Assembly (NCBI GenBank): GCA_046590575.1
Contig: JBKJUS010000012.1
Coordinates: 1-64,000 of the forward strand
DNA: 64,000 bases
From: DATLNF01 sp046590575
Lineage (GTDB): Bacteria > Actinomycetota > Actinomycetes > BP-191
Direction of reading: 5' to 3'
Below the pieces are notes generated by a model. That model made no database searches and had not been told where the DNA came from. It was given only the letters and a program-made list of their open reading frames with translations. Shown piece after piece: positions 8,089 through 16,918 of this stretch. Positions within the stretch are counted from its first letter, which is position 1. The number at the start of each line of letters is the position of its first letter. A program made the position numbers and the translations under genes.

Positions 8089-10302
8089 ATGCAGACCTTC
8101 GCGATCGTCGTGTCGCTGGGCGCCACCGCTGTAGCACTGGCCCTGGTGGGTCGCGCCGCGTGGTTCCTCGTCCGGGTTCTTCGACTCGGCCAACCCGACA
8201 CCGGCCGCACCGACCGACCCGGCCGGCGGCTCCGGGTGATGCTGACCGAGACCCTCGGCCACACCCGCATGTTGCGGTGGGGCATCCCGGGCGCGGCCCA
8301 CTGGTTCGTGTTCGTCGGTTTCGGAGTGCTCTTCTCGACGCTGCTCGAGGCCTATTTCGAGCTCTTCGACCGCACCTTCCATCTTCCCGGCATCGGGGAG
8401 ACGGACGTCTACGCGATGCTCATCGAGGTCGTCACCACACTGACCCTGGTGGGCATCCTGACGCTGATCGGGATCCGGCTGGCCAACCGGCCTGGACTGG
8501 CCGGGCGGAAGTCCCGCTTCACCGGCTCGACCACGTGGCATGCCGTCTTCATCGAGCTGACGATCATCGGTGTCTGCCTCGGTGTGTTCTCCATCCGGGG
8601 TGTGCGGCTGGCCGAAGGCACCGCCCACTACCCCGATGCCGCCCTGGTCTCGCGAGCATTCGGCGAGTTCTTCGGCGGGCTCAGCGCTACCGGGCTCGAG
8701 ACGGCGTTCTACGCTGCGGTGACATTCAAGATCCTGATCTCGATGCAGTGGTTCATCATCATCGCGGCCAACCCGCACATGGGCCTGGCCTGGCACCGCT
8801 TCACGGCCTTCTTCAACATCTTCTACAAGCGCCAGCCCAACGCCCTCGGGCCGCTGCAGCCGATGGCCACCGACTTCGAGAATTTTTCCGAGGACGATCT
8901 GCTCGGCGTCGGCAAGGTGGAGGACTTCACCTGGAAGCAGCTGCTCGACACGGTGACCTGCACCGAGTGCGGCCGCTGCCAGTCGCAGTGCCCAGCCTGG
9001 AACACCGGAAAGCCGCTGTCCCCCAAGCTGCTGATCCTCAACCTGCGCGACCACCTCATCGCCAAGTCGCCGTACCTCCTCGCCAGCGGCGACGGTCCGG
9101 ACACTGCGGGCGGCGAGGGTGTCGGTGGCAACGAGACGTACGCCGAGTCAGCGGCTGAGGCGCTGCGTCCGCTGGTCGGCACCTACGAGCAGGGCGGGGT
9201 CATCGACCCTGACGTGCTGTGGTCCTGCACCACCTGCGGGGCGTGCGTCGAGCAGTGCCCGGTGGACATCGAGCACATCGACGCGATCATCGACATGCGT
9301 CGCTACCAAGTGCTCTTCGAGTCGAGCTTCCCGAGCGAGGCCGGCGTGATGCTGCGCAATCTCGAGAGCCAGGGCAACCCATGGGGCGTCAGCCCACGGG
9401 TGCGCACTGAGTGGACCGATGGGCTGCCCTTCGAGGTCCGGGTCTTCGAGGACCACGTGCCCGACGACGTCGAATGGCTCTTCTGGGTGGGTTGCGCTGG
9501 GGCGATCGAGGATCGGTCGAAGAAGGTGACCCGCGCGGTCGCCGAGCTGCTGCACACGGCCGGCGTGAGCTGGGGCATCCTCGGTGGCCAAGAGACCTGC
9601 ACGGGCGACCCAGCCCGCCGGCTCGGCCACGAGGCGATCTACCTGCAACTGGCGCAGGCCAACGTCGAGACGCTGAACTCCAAGCACGTGAAGAAGATCG
9701 TGGCGACCTGCCCGCACTGCTTCAACACGCTGTCCCGCGAATACCCCCAGATCGGCGGCCACTACGAGGTGGTCCACCACACCGAGCTGCTTCGCACCCT
9801 GGTCGAAGCGGGTCGTCTCGTGCCGGTCACCCCGGTCAACGAGGTGGTGACCTATCACGACCCGTGCTACCTGGGTCGGCACAACAACGTCTACTCCGCG
9901 CCGCGCGAGGTACTCGACTCGGTGCCCGGTCTCAAGTCACAAGAGATGCACCGCTGCAAGGAACGAGGGTTCTGCTGCGGTGCCGGCGGCGCACGGATGT
10001 GGATGGAGGAGAAGATCGGCAAGCAGGTCAACGTCGAGCGCACCGAAGAGGCGCTCGCGACGGGTGCCGACATCGTCTCGACCGCGTGCCCGTTCTGCAT
10101 GGTGATGCTCAGCGACGCCGTCAACGCCAAGCAGCAGTCCGGTGACGCCGGCGACCACGTCGAAGTGCTCGACGTGGCACAGATCCTGGCCCGCTCGCTG
10201 GTCCGCCCGGATGCCGCGACCCGTGCCGCTGCGGCGCCGGTCGAAGTCGCGCCTGCGGTGGGGACATCCACGACGCCGGCCACCGAGGGCGTGCCGAACT
10301 GA
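8089..10302 (+). CDS. Membrane-bound heterodisulfide-reductase-like Fe-S oxidoreductase
   Basis: 737 aa. The N-terminal ~250 residues hold about five or six membrane helices resembling the heme-binding gamma-subunit domain of respiratory nitrate reductase. Two [4Fe-4S] motifs follow: CTECGRCQSQCP (first Cys about 291) and CTTCGACVEQCP (about 380). Two CCG domains come next (WVGCAGAIEDRS about 466; HRCKERGFCCGAGG about 620-632), as in HdrB/HdrD and GlpC. The layout matches the mycobacterial 'iron-sulfur-binding reductase' family, thought to pass electrons between the quinone pool and an unknown partner. The C-terminal ~50 residues are an Ala/Pro/Thr-rich tail. GAGGGG lies 12 nt before the ATG. 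The natural substrate is unknown. Confidence 0.88.
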   Translation: MQTFAIVVSLGATAVALALVGRAAWFLVRVLRLGQPDTGRTDRPGRRLRVMLTETLGHTRMLRWGIPGAAHWFVFVGFGVLFSTLLEAYFELFDRTFHLPGIGETDVYAMLIEVVTTLTLVGILTLIGIRLANRPGLAGRKSRFTGSTTWHAVFIELTIIGVCLGVFSIRGVRLAEGTAHYPDAALVSRAFGEFFGGLSATGLETAFYAAVTFKILISMQWFIIIAANPHMGLAWHRFTAFFNIFYKRQPNALGPLQPMATDFENFSEDDLLGVGKVEDFTWKQLLDTVTCTECGRCQSQCPAWNTGKPLSPKLLILNLRDHLIAKSPYLLASGDGPDTAGGEGVGGNETYAESAAEALRPLVGTYEQGGVIDPDVLWSCTTCGACVEQCPVDIEHIDAIIDMRRYQVLFESSFPSEAGVMLRNLESQGNPWGVSPRVRTEWTDGLPFEVRVFEDHVPDDVEWLFWVGCAGAIEDRSKKVTRAVAELLHTAGVSWGILGGQETCTGDPARRLGHEAIYLQLAQANVETLNSKHVKKIVATCPHCFNTLSREYPQIGGHYEVVHHTELLRTLVEAGRLVPVTPVNEVVTYHDPCYLGRHNNVYSAPREVLDSVPGLKSQEMHRCKERGFCCGAGGARMWMEEKIGKQVNVERTEEALATGADIVSTACPFCMVMLSDAVNAKQQSGDAGDHVEVLDVAQILARSLVRPDAATRAAAAPVEVAPAVGTSTTPATEGVPN

Positions 10303-10409
10303 GACCGCGCTGGCGTCGCCGTACGTCGAACGATGATCCTGCCGACGCCTACGAAGCGACGGCGGCGCGGCTCGAGGCCAGCCGACGAGCACATGACGCT
10401 GGTGAGCCA

Positions 10410-10895
10410 GTGGCGCCGCACGACCTGCTCTTGCCACCGGTGCCGCCCCGTCGCAATCTCTTCATCGTGCTGCTCGGGGTCTTTGCAGTCGGGCTGACCT
10501 TTCAGTTGGTGAACTCAGGGAGCCCCGACGTGGCGGTCAGTTGCGACGCGCCCGCCTTCGCGCTGTCCAAGGAGGAGACAGAGCTCGGCAAGGCCGTCCA
10601 GTGGACCGTCACCGGTCCCGACAGCGGCGTCTATTTCCTCGCCCTGAACGTCGAGTCGTTCGAGCGGGCAGTAGACGGCACCTTCAGCTCGGTCCCGGCC
10701 GACGGCCGCCCGCGCAGCCAGACCCAACAGCTCTCCGACGACGTCGACGTCGGCGACGACTGCCGCGACACTGGCGTCTTCGGCGTACTCGCCCCGGTCT
10801 CGGCGGGCGACCACACCGTCGGGCTCTTCCGCCGAACGCCGACCACGATCGAACGGGTGGCGACCAGGGCGCTCACCGTCGTCACGGAGACGTGA
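10410..10895 (+). CDS. Hypothetical membrane-anchored protein, possibly starting upstream at CTG 10299
   Basis: 161 aa from GTG 10410. One hydrophobic segment (residues 16-31, FIVLLGVFAVGLTFQLV) follows a Pro-rich start; the rest is an extracytoplasmic domain with three Cys (VSCDAPAFALS near residue 44, DDCRDTG near 115). No family recognised. The reading frame is open further upstream, with protein-like sequence (DPADAYEATAARLEASRRAH) but no ATG, GTG or TTG until 10410. A CTG at 10299 overlaps the preceding stop codon and would give 198 aa. It follows the Fe-S oxidoreductase by about 100 bp, or overlaps it if CTG is used, so co-transcription is likely. Confidence 0.6.
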   Translation: MAPHDLLLPPVPPRRNLFIVLLGVFAVGLTFQLVNSGSPDVAVSCDAPAFALSKEETELGKAVQWTVTGPDSGVYFLALNVESFERAVDGTFSSVPADGRPRSQTQQLSDDVDVGDDCRDTGVFGVLAPVSAGDHTVGLFRRTPTTIERVATRALTVVTET

Positions 10896-10910
10896 CCGAC
10901 GCCCCGCGGA

Positions 10911-11882
10911 TCAGAGCCAGTCGTTGCGCCGGAAGGAGCGGTAGAGCAACAGGCAAGCGGTGGCCATCACGGCAAGCACCAGCGGGTATCCGAAGCGCCA
11001 GCCGAGCTCGGGCATGTGGTCGAAGTTCATCCCGTAGACGCCGGCGATCATCGTCGGCACGGCCATGATGGCCACCCACGCGGAGATCTTGCGCATGTCC
11101 TCGTTCTGCCGGACGCCCACCTCAGCCAGGTGCGCGTTCAGCGCGCTGGACAGCAGTGCGTCGAGAGTCTCCACATGCTCGGCGACCCGCTGCAGTCGGT
11201 TCGACAGCTGCCGGAACGCGTCGTGTGTGCCCGGGTCGACATGGGCCACATCGCCTTCCGCCAGCCGGAGCAGTGGCCCGGCCAATGGAGCCGCCCCGCG
11301 GCGGAAGTCCAGCACCTCGCGCTTGAGCTTGAAGATGCGCTGGCCGCGGTTGGCCCGCTCGCCTGAGAAGACCTGCGTCTCGATCTGGTCGATGTCGGTG
11401 TCCAGACCTTCGAGCACGCTCTCGTAATCGGCGACGACCTGATCGGCGACGGCGTGCAGCACCGCCCCGGGGCCGCAGCCGAGCATCTCCGGCCGCGACT
11501 CCAGACCGGTGCGCACCGTCGCCAGCGCCGTGCTCTCGCCATGGCGCACCGAGATGACGAAGTCGTTGCTGACGAAAAGCGCGATCTGGCCGAGCTCGAC
11601 AACCTCCTGGGAGTCGACGTAGCGGGCTGTCTTGAGGACCAGCAGCACGACGTCGCCGTACATCGCGAGCTTGGGCCGCTCGCGGCTGGCGAGCGCGTCA
11701 CGCACCGCCAGCTGCGGCAGGTCGAACTCCTGGCGCACCTGGTCGAACTCCGCCGGAGTCGGGTCGTGCAGGCCGAGCCAGACAAAGCCGTCCGAGGACC
11801 CCGCCGCGGCCGCCGCACCGGCGACCTCAGGTGTCCGCGGCCGGCGTACGCCCTGTTCGTAGAGAGCGCAGTCGACGATCAC
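10911..11882 (-). CDS. corA: CorA-family magnesium/divalent cation transporter
   Basis: Pentameric Mg2+ channel subunit of the inner membrane, 323 aa. A large N-terminal cytoplasmic alpha/beta domain (FVWLGLHDPTPAEFDQVRQE, then FVSNDFVISVRHG) and long helices lead to TM1, the signature YGMN (residues 283-286), a short periplasmic loop (FDHMPEL) and TM2. It ends with the basic tail RSFRRNDWL. The frame is open far upstream across the MFS gene and the tRNA, but that is antisense noise. I chose the GTG at 11882 (VIVDCALYEQG), where family similarity begins. It is divergent from the MFS gene, 79 bp away. Confidence 0.93.
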   Translation of the reverse strand: MIVDCALYEQGVRRPRTPEVAGAAAAAGSSDGFVWLGLHDPTPAEFDQVRQEFDLPQLAVRDALASRERPKLAMYGDVVLLVLKTARYVDSQEVVELGQIALFVSNDFVISVRHGESTALATVRTGLESRPEMLGCGPGAVLHAVADQVVADYESVLEGLDTDIDQIETQVFSGERANRGQRIFKLKREVLDFRRGAAPLAGPLLRLAEGDVAHVDPGTHDAFRQLSNRLQRVAEHVETLDALLSSALNAHLAEVGVRQNEDMRKISAWVAIMAVPTMIAGVYGMNFDHMPELGWRFGYPLVLAVMATACLLLYRSFRRNDWL

Positions 11883-11961
11883 CCTGCGCCCCAGAGTCTC
11901 GTCACGTCCACGACGTCGAAGTTGGTCACGCCGCTCACTGTACGAGCCGATCTCAGTTGCG

Positions 11962-13317
11962 GTGGTCGCCCGGGCCACGTTGACTGACCGGGTGGCTGCC
12001 GCGGGAGGGAATCTGCGCGGACGGATAGCCGAGAGCGTGCTGGGCATCCGCGACTTCCGGCTGCTGTGGGCCGGCCAGGCGATCAGCGCGGTCGGAGACA
12101 TGATCTTCCCGATCGCCGTCGCGGTGCGTGTCCTGCAGGAAGGCGGCAGCACCAGCGACCTAGGACTCGTGCTCGCCGCGCGGTCGCTGTCCTTCGTCCT
12201 CTTCCTCCTCGTCGGTGGGATAATCGCCGATCGGCTGCCGCGGACCCGAGTGATGGTCGGTGCCGACGCGCTGCGGGCGATCGGCACCTTCGCTCTCGTC
12301 GCGACACCAGGCACCGCTTCGGTCGGCGTACTGGCCGCGATGACGTTCGCCATCGGATCCGGCGAGGCGTTCTTCCGTCCCGCGTACGGCGCCGTCGTCC
12401 CTACTGTCGTGCCGGAGAGCCGGCTCACTGCGGCGAATGCCGTGAACTCCCTCACCTTCAGCTCCGCCACGATCATCGGCCCCGCCATCGCTGGCCTGCT
12501 GGTCGCCACGCTGGGGTGGCGGACGGCCTTCGCCGTGGACGGGGTCACCTTCGTCGTCAGCCTGCTGACCCTGCTGCGCATCCGCGAACCCACCGTCGGG
12601 CGCGTCGGGCACACGTCGGCCTGGCGGGAAGCCACGGCGGGTGTCCGAGCGGTACGCGATCGACCCTGGATCCTGGCAGTGCTCCTGTACTTCTGCGTCC
12701 ACCTGATGATTTCGCTAGCCCCGTTCATCGTGCTGCGCCCAGTCATCGCCGGCGACCGATTCGGCAGCGAGGCCTTGGTCGGAGCCATGCTCTCGGCCTT
12801 TGGAGCAGGCGCGGTCATCGGCGCACTGGTGGCGAACCGATGGCACCCCCGACGGCGCGGGGCAGTCGCCATGGCCGGGCTGCTTCCCTCAGCCGTTGCC
12901 ATGATCGCGCTTGCGTACTCAGACTCGCTGCCGCTCATCATCGTGGCTGAGCTCGGCGCGGGCATCGGTGCGGAGATCTTCCAGCTGTACTGGGTCACCG
13001 CCATACAGCAGGGCGTGCCTCGACACCTGCTGGCCCGCGTGATCTCGCTGGACTGGCTGGTCAGCATCGGACTCATGCCACTCGGCTTCGCGCTCACCGG
13101 GCCAGCGGTCGACGCCTTCGGCACCGAGGCCGTACTCGTCACAGGGGCGGTAGTCACGGTGCTCGGGCTGTGCCTGCTCGCGGTGCCCGGCGTACCCGAG
13201 TTCCGCACGCCCGGCACGATCGTCGGGCCCGTGCCGGAGGATCTTGCGCCGTTGGAGACGACGTCGCTCAACGTGGAGTCCGGTGCCATCCCGGCAGCAG
13301 TGGACCGGCCGGGCTGA
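11962..13317 (+). CDS. MFS transporter (EntS/MFS_3-type exporter)
   Basis: 451 aa with about 10-12 predicted membrane helices. The start matches the MFS_3 group (FRLLWAGQAISAVGDMIFPIAVAV), with a cytoplasmic loop motif ADRLPRTRVMVGADALRAIG after TM2 and TM4 motifs typical of enterobactin-exporter-like proteins. These usually export small molecules or drugs by proton antiport; the substrate here is unknown. The GTG at 11962 is the longest start; in-frame alternatives a few codons later are possible. The C-terminal ~40 residues are soluble. The stop lies 29 bp before tRNA-Gly. Confidence 0.85.
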   Translation: MVARATLTDRVAAAGGNLRGRIAESVLGIRDFRLLWAGQAISAVGDMIFPIAVAVRVLQEGGSTSDLGLVLAARSLSFVLFLLVGGIIADRLPRTRVMVGADALRAIGTFALVATPGTASVGVLAAMTFAIGSGEAFFRPAYGAVVPTVVPESRLTAANAVNSLTFSSATIIGPAIAGLLVATLGWRTAFAVDGVTFVVSLLTLLRIREPTVGRVGHTSAWREATAGVRAVRDRPWILAVLLYFCVHLMISLAPFIVLRPVIAGDRFGSEALVGAMLSAFGAGAVIGALVANRWHPRRRGAVAMAGLLPSAVAMIALAYSDSLPLIIVAELGAGIGAEIFQLYWVTAIQQGVPRHLLARVISLDWLVSIGLMPLGFALTGPAVDAFGTEAVLVTGAVVTVLGLCLLAVPGVPEFRTPGTIVGPVPEDLAPLETTSLNVESGAIPAAVDRPG

Positions 13318-13346
13318 AGCTCGGCTAGCATGTCGCGCGCGCCACT

Positions 13347-13420
13347 GCGGGTGTAGTTCAGCGGCAGAACACGAGCTTCCCAAGCTTGCAACGCGGGTTC
13401 GATTCCCGTCACCCGCTCCA
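13347..13420 (+). tRNA. tRNA-Gly (anticodon CCC)
   Basis: A full cloverleaf folds by eye. Acceptor stem GCGGGTG/CACCCGC, D arm GTTC-AGCGGCA-GAAC, anticodon stem CGAGC/GCTTG with loop TTCCCAA giving anticodon CCC. Variable loop CAAC, T arm GCGGG-TTCGATT-CCCGT, discriminator T and an encoded CCA end. It reads GGG glycine codons. A -10-like TAGCAT lies at 13326-13331 with a weak TGGACC 19 nt further upstream. No integrase or repeated 3' end is nearby. Confidence 0.97.
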
Positions 13421-13459
13421 CACGCAACAGAGCGTTCCAGGACAGCTCCCCCGGTCCGT

Positions 13460-15343
13460 CTATGGGCGGAGGCCGCAGACCGGCTGCGAGGCGAGGCCGC
13501 CTCCGTCGCGCAGACCCGCCGGAAAACGAGCGCGCCCGAGGTCGCCGGCCTTCTGCTCCCCGTCGAGTACGTCGAGCCAGTCAGCTCGGGCTCGTGGCAG
13601 CAGGAAGGTCAGGCTGCTGGGGTGCGCGCAGTCGTGCAGCAGCGTGATGGTCGCGCCGCGTCCGGCCGGGCCCATCGTTCCGGACTGCGTCCGGAACGAG
13701 AGCTCCAAGTGACCGCCCTCGGGGATAACGAGGTCGGTCGGCGGGAAGTCCAGGATCACGCGCAGCGGCGTGCCCACCGGTGCCGGGCGCGGCTGGGTCT
13801 GGACGAAGCGATCGCGCACCTTCGGCTCGAGGTACTGCAAGGACCGGAAGCTACGGGTACGGCTCGTCGCTGTCAGAGCCCGGGAGCCCTGCGCGCCGAA
13901 CACCGACAGCGTCGAGTAGATCCGCGCGTCGGGCTGGCTCGTGGTGACCCAGAGATCGGCACGAATACCGCCGACCAGCTCGAGCGGCGCCTTGAGCGCG
14001 GGTGTGGAGAACCATGGACCAGAGACGTGCTGATCGGTTCCGATGAGGTCGCGCTCGTCTCCCCGGATCGCGAAGTCTTCGGCTGCCCCCGGTTGGGTGT
14101 CGAGGTAGGACGTCGAGCCCGACGGCGTCGGGACGCCAAGCGTCCCCGCTGGCCCGAGCGCGAGGCGAGCGCGGGGCCCACCGGTCTGCGGGAAGCCGGG
14201 CTCCGCGCGCCACTGGCCGTCGATGCTCTGCACCTGCGCCACTGGCCAGCGCTCGACGCCGGTGCGCTTTCCTCGGACCCACCTGTCGAGCCAGGCGAAC
14301 ACCATCGGCACCCAGTCCTTCCGGCTGATCGCCGGGTCGATCGAGTTCTCGTCCGGGTAGTCGTGTTCCGAAGCGCTGAAGACGCCTGCCTTCGGCGTCC
14401 GGATGCCGTCGAAGGCCCCGGCGATCTGGCGCGTCGCGAGCTCGTGCAGGCCGTAGCTCATCAGCACCGGGACGCGAATCCGGTCGGTGTGCAGGGCCAG
14501 CTCCCGCTCGAGCAGCCACGGGGTCATCCCGCCCTGGGTGGCCGTAAGGTTGTCGGCCTCGCGGGCGTCGCACGCGGCCCGTTCCGCCTGCGCGCCCGGG
14601 TCCTTCGGCCCACTCGTGACGTACTCGACTGGTGCAGTTGGCCCTCCGCTCGCCGTTGAGAACGAACGACCGGTATGCCGCGACTCGCTGTTGATCGCGA
14701 GGATGTACCCCTGGCTCTCCGTATCGGGGATGCCGGGCCACATCACGAAGTCGCCGTAGCTGAAAAGAGGAGAGAGCACCACAAGCGCTTTGAGGCCGCG
14801 GAGGCGATGCCGGTCGCCGCGCTCCGCAACGTTGATCGCTGCTCCGCCGTCGTGCGACTTCCCGAACAGCGCGATACGGCCGTCCGAGAAGGATGCGGTC
14901 GTCAGCCAGTCGATCGCCCGGGACACGTCATCGGCGTCCTGCACCCCGTGGGAGTCCCAGCAACCACCGGACTCACCGGTGCCGCGGAGGTGGATGTTCG
15001 CGAGTGCGTACCCCTGGGAGACGATCAGCTGCTTCCAGCGAGGGTTGGAGATCCGGTCTGGGCGCGGCGCTCCCTTCAAGGCGTACGGCGTGGCCACTGC
15101 GATGACCGGCACGCGCCGGGGTGGGACGTGCGAGCCGTTGGCCACGGGCAGCCAGGTCTCGACGAACAACGAGGTGCCGTCGCCGGCCCGGACCGTGGTC
15201 TGCACCGTCGTAGAGGACACGCCGAACTTGCCTTCGGTGTACGGCACCGCGAAGGCACGGCCGCGATCCGAGGTCGCCTGCGCGGGCGCGCCAACGGTGC
15301 CCAGCACGACGACAACAGCGAGCGAGACTCCCCATTTATGCAT
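13460..15343 (-). CDS. Secreted CocE/NonD-family hydrolase (X-Pro dipeptidyl-peptidase S15 type)
   Basis: 627 aa. A Sec signal peptide (MHKWGVSLAVVVVLGTVGA, cleavage after AQA-TS) begins at ATG 15343; an upstream start at 15388 would add 15 residues and a worse signal. The alpha/beta-hydrolase part has RGTGESGG (about 120-127) and the nucleophile elbow GKSHDGG (Ser about 163; most relatives have G-x-S-Y-x-G). Later come the Asp/His regions (VLMSYGLHE, SEHDYP) and a C-terminal jelly-roll domain (LVGGIRADLWVTTSQPDARI). Family members cleave esters or X-Pro peptides; the substrate here is unknown. It is convergent with the tRNA-Gly gene. Confidence 0.85.
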   Translation of the reverse strand: MHKWGVSLAVVVVLGTVGAPAQATSDRGRAFAVPYTEGKFGVSSTTVQTTVRAGDGTSLFVETWLPVANGSHVPPRRVPVIAVATPYALKGAPRPDRISNPRWKQLIVSQGYALANIHLRGTGESGGCWDSHGVQDADDVSRAIDWLTTASFSDGRIALFGKSHDGGAAINVAERGDRHRLRGLKALVVLSPLFSYGDFVMWPGIPDTESQGYILAINSESRHTGRSFSTASGGPTAPVEYVTSGPKDPGAQAERAACDAREADNLTATQGGMTPWLLERELALHTDRIRVPVLMSYGLHELATRQIAGAFDGIRTPKAGVFSASEHDYPDENSIDPAISRKDWVPMVFAWLDRWVRGKRTGVERWPVAQVQSIDGQWRAEPGFPQTGGPRARLALGPAGTLGVPTPSGSTSYLDTQPGAAEDFAIRGDERDLIGTDQHVSGPWFSTPALKAPLELVGGIRADLWVTTSQPDARIYSTLSVFGAQGSRALTATSRTRSFRSLQYLEPKVRDRFVQTQPRPAPVGTPLRVILDFPPTDLVIPEGGHLELSFRTQSGTMGPAGRGATITLLHDCAHPSSLTFLLPRARADWLDVLDGEQKAGDLGRARFPAGLRDGGGLASQPVCGLRP

Positions 15344-15492
15344 CCAGAAACGGTATGCGTCGGCACCATTCGCCGCTGTCGCGTTCACGACACCTCAGTG
15401 GCGCTTGCGCGCGGCGCCATCGTGCCCGCGCGGACGTGTCATAGAGCCGACAGTGTTGACGGCGTCGCGGAGCGCCCTCGGGTGAGGTCGGC

Positions 15493-15936
15493 TCAGTTGA
15501 TGTCGAACTCGTTGCCCTCACAGTCGGTCATCGCGACTGCGTAGTGATCGAGGCCCTCCGAGCTCAGAACACCGACCAGTAGGGCACCGAGATCGGTCAG
15601 ACGACTCGCCTCCGCGTCGACGCGCTGCCTGCGCGTCTCGATCGGAACCGCACGACCGCCACTGACTCCGATGTCGAGGTGCAGCCGGTTCTTCCCCGAT
15701 TTGCGCTCCGGCACCACCTGGAACCAGATCCGCGGCCCTTGTCCGGCGGGATCGACGATGCAGTCCGCGCCTGTGCCCAGCTCATCCTCCGGCACGCCGA
15801 GGTCTCGCCGGTACGCATCCCAGCTGACGAAGCCGGCTGGCGGCCGCTCGAGCTCATACCCCAATGCGGCGGCCCAGAAGACCGCGAGCGGCTCGGGCTC
15901 AGCGCAGTCGATCACCAGTTGAAAGGTCACGGCCAT
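15493..15936 (-). CDS. VOC-superfamily (glyoxalase-like) protein
   Basis: 147 aa in two beta-alpha-beta-beta-beta modules. It starts MAVTFQLVIDCAEPEPLAVFW, typical of the actinobacterial glyoxalase_6 group, with GYELE at the end of the first module, then IWFQVVPERKSGKNRLHLDI and a C-terminal AVAMTDCEGNEFDI. His in RLHLDI and Glu in GNEFDI are the expected metal-ligand positions. These proteins include dioxygenases, isomerases and antibiotic-binding proteins, so no reaction is assigned. It is on the same strand as the 16052 gene, separated by a strong terminator. Confidence 0.85.
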   Translation of the reverse strand: MAVTFQLVIDCAEPEPLAVFWAAALGYELERPPAGFVSWDAYRRDLGVPEDELGTGADCIVDPAGQGPRIWFQVVPERKSGKNRLHLDIGVSGGRAVPIETRRQRVDAEASRLTDLGALLVGVLSSEGLDHYAVAMTDCEGNEFDIN

Positions 15937-15985
15937 CGGCTCCTCCTCGGTTCTGGCCCTCTGTCGTCACCACTGTGAGAACGGC

Positions 15986-16037
15986 ACGACAAGAGCCCCG
16001 TCCCCGGCGCGATGCCGGGAGCGGGGCTCTTCGTCGT
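15986..16037 (-). terminator. Strong hairpin terminator after the 16052 gene
   Basis: The long stem is AAGAGCCCCG (15991-16000) with CGGGGCTCTT (16022-16031), continued inside by CCCGGC/GCCGGG around loop GCGAT and outside by ACGAC/GTCGT. It lies 15 bp after the stop of the minus-strand 16052 gene and 50 bp before the VOC start, so it separates the two units. The AAGAG/CTCTT outer part gives a short U-rich run on the minus transcript. Confidence 0.85.
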
Positions 16038-16051
16038 ACGGCGGATGCTAG

Positions 16052-16918
16052 TTAGAGCACCCGGCTGAGCGAGCCGAGCAGGCTGGTGTAGTGCACCTGA
16101 ACGGGCAGGTCGGCCTGCGGAGCGGTGTAGGAGACCGTGAACGAACCGTTCTGGACGTCGGCAGTGGCGATCTCATTGCCGCCGACCGTCACGGTGATGG
16201 TGCCCGACAACGCGGACGCGTCGAGTCTCATCTCGGCGCCCGGCATGATCTTGCCGGTCAGCGTGCTGATCGTGCCCTGAATACCGCGCGTGGTGTCGCC
16301 GGCGAAGACGATCGTGGCGTCGAGGGTCTTGTTGACGTCGGCAACGGTCTGGTCGACGGTCTTCACCGTCTGGTTCACGGCGCTCTGCGCGATGGCCGTG
16401 GTGTCCGCGACCGCCTGGTTGGCGGTACGGGTGGTGCCATCGACGGCGTTGCTCACCGTCGTCGGGGCGGTGCGCACGGTCGTCCGCGTGCTGTCGAGCA
16501 GAGTGCCGGTTCTCACCGACACGGTGATGTCGTCATCCTGACCGGCAACGTCCGCGTCGACGACATCGCCGTCGATAGCAGTCCCGCCCGCCGAGGTGGA
16601 CGGGCGCAGGCCGACGGTGTCATTGCCGAGCGTGACACCGGTGCCACCGAGCACGCCCACGGAGCCGACCGAGGTGTCCGTGCCCGACGTCGACGCGGAG
16701 ATGTCCGCTACGTCGCCGAGGTTGTCCGCGGCGACCCGCGCCTTGGCGGTGGATGGGCCGGCGCCGTCGGAGCCAGCAGTGACTACGGCGGCGACGCCGC
16801 CGGTCAGGACGGCTGCTGCGGACAGACCGACCATGACCTCCTTGATGCCGTGGGCCTCGACGTCGTCCGCGTCGATGTCGGCGGCCAGCTCGCTGGTGGT
16901 GATGTCCTGCTCGTTCAT
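16052..16918 (-). CDS. Hypothetical repeat-rich protein with a leader-like N-terminus
   Basis: 288 aa, not recognised. I chose ATG 16918 because GGGAGG lies 6 nt upstream; the frame stays open further but without coding character. Residues 1-25 are acidic (TTSELAADIDADDVEAHGIK) and precede one hydrophobic segment (VMVGLSAAAVLTGGVAAVV, about 29-47) with no basic n-region. A Thr/Ser/Asp/Gly-rich stretch follows, then a helical Val/Thr/Ala repeat region (about 140-210, with AVNQTVKTVDQTVADVNKT) and a C-terminal beta domain (TITVTVGGNEIATADVQNG). It is probably exported or membrane-attached, but the N-terminus is not a normal Sec signal. A strong terminator follows. Confidence 0.7.
   Translation of the reverse strand: MNEQDITTSELAADIDADDVEAHGIKEVMVGLSAAAVLTGGVAAVVTAGSDGAGPSTAKARVAADNLGDVADISASTSGTDTSVGSVGVLGGTGVTLGNDTVGLRPSTSAGGTAIDGDVVDADVAGQDDDITVSVRTGTLLDSTRTTVRTAPTTVSNAVDGTTRTANQAVADTTAIAQSAVNQTVKTVDQTVADVNKTLDATIVFAGDTTRGIQGTISTLTGKIMPGAEMRLDASALSGTITVTVGGNEIATADVQNGSFTVSYTAPQADLPVQVHYTSLLGSLSRVL

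Noticed and set aside
13347..13420. tRNA-Gly as an integration site
   Set aside because: No integrase and no second copy of the tRNA 3' end occur in the window. Both flanks are ordinary genes.
11883..13427. Upstream extension of the corA frame across the MFS gene and tRNA
   Set aside because: It would put about 500 Ser/Thr/Arg-rich residues in front of a complete CorA and run antisense through a clear MFS gene and a tRNA.
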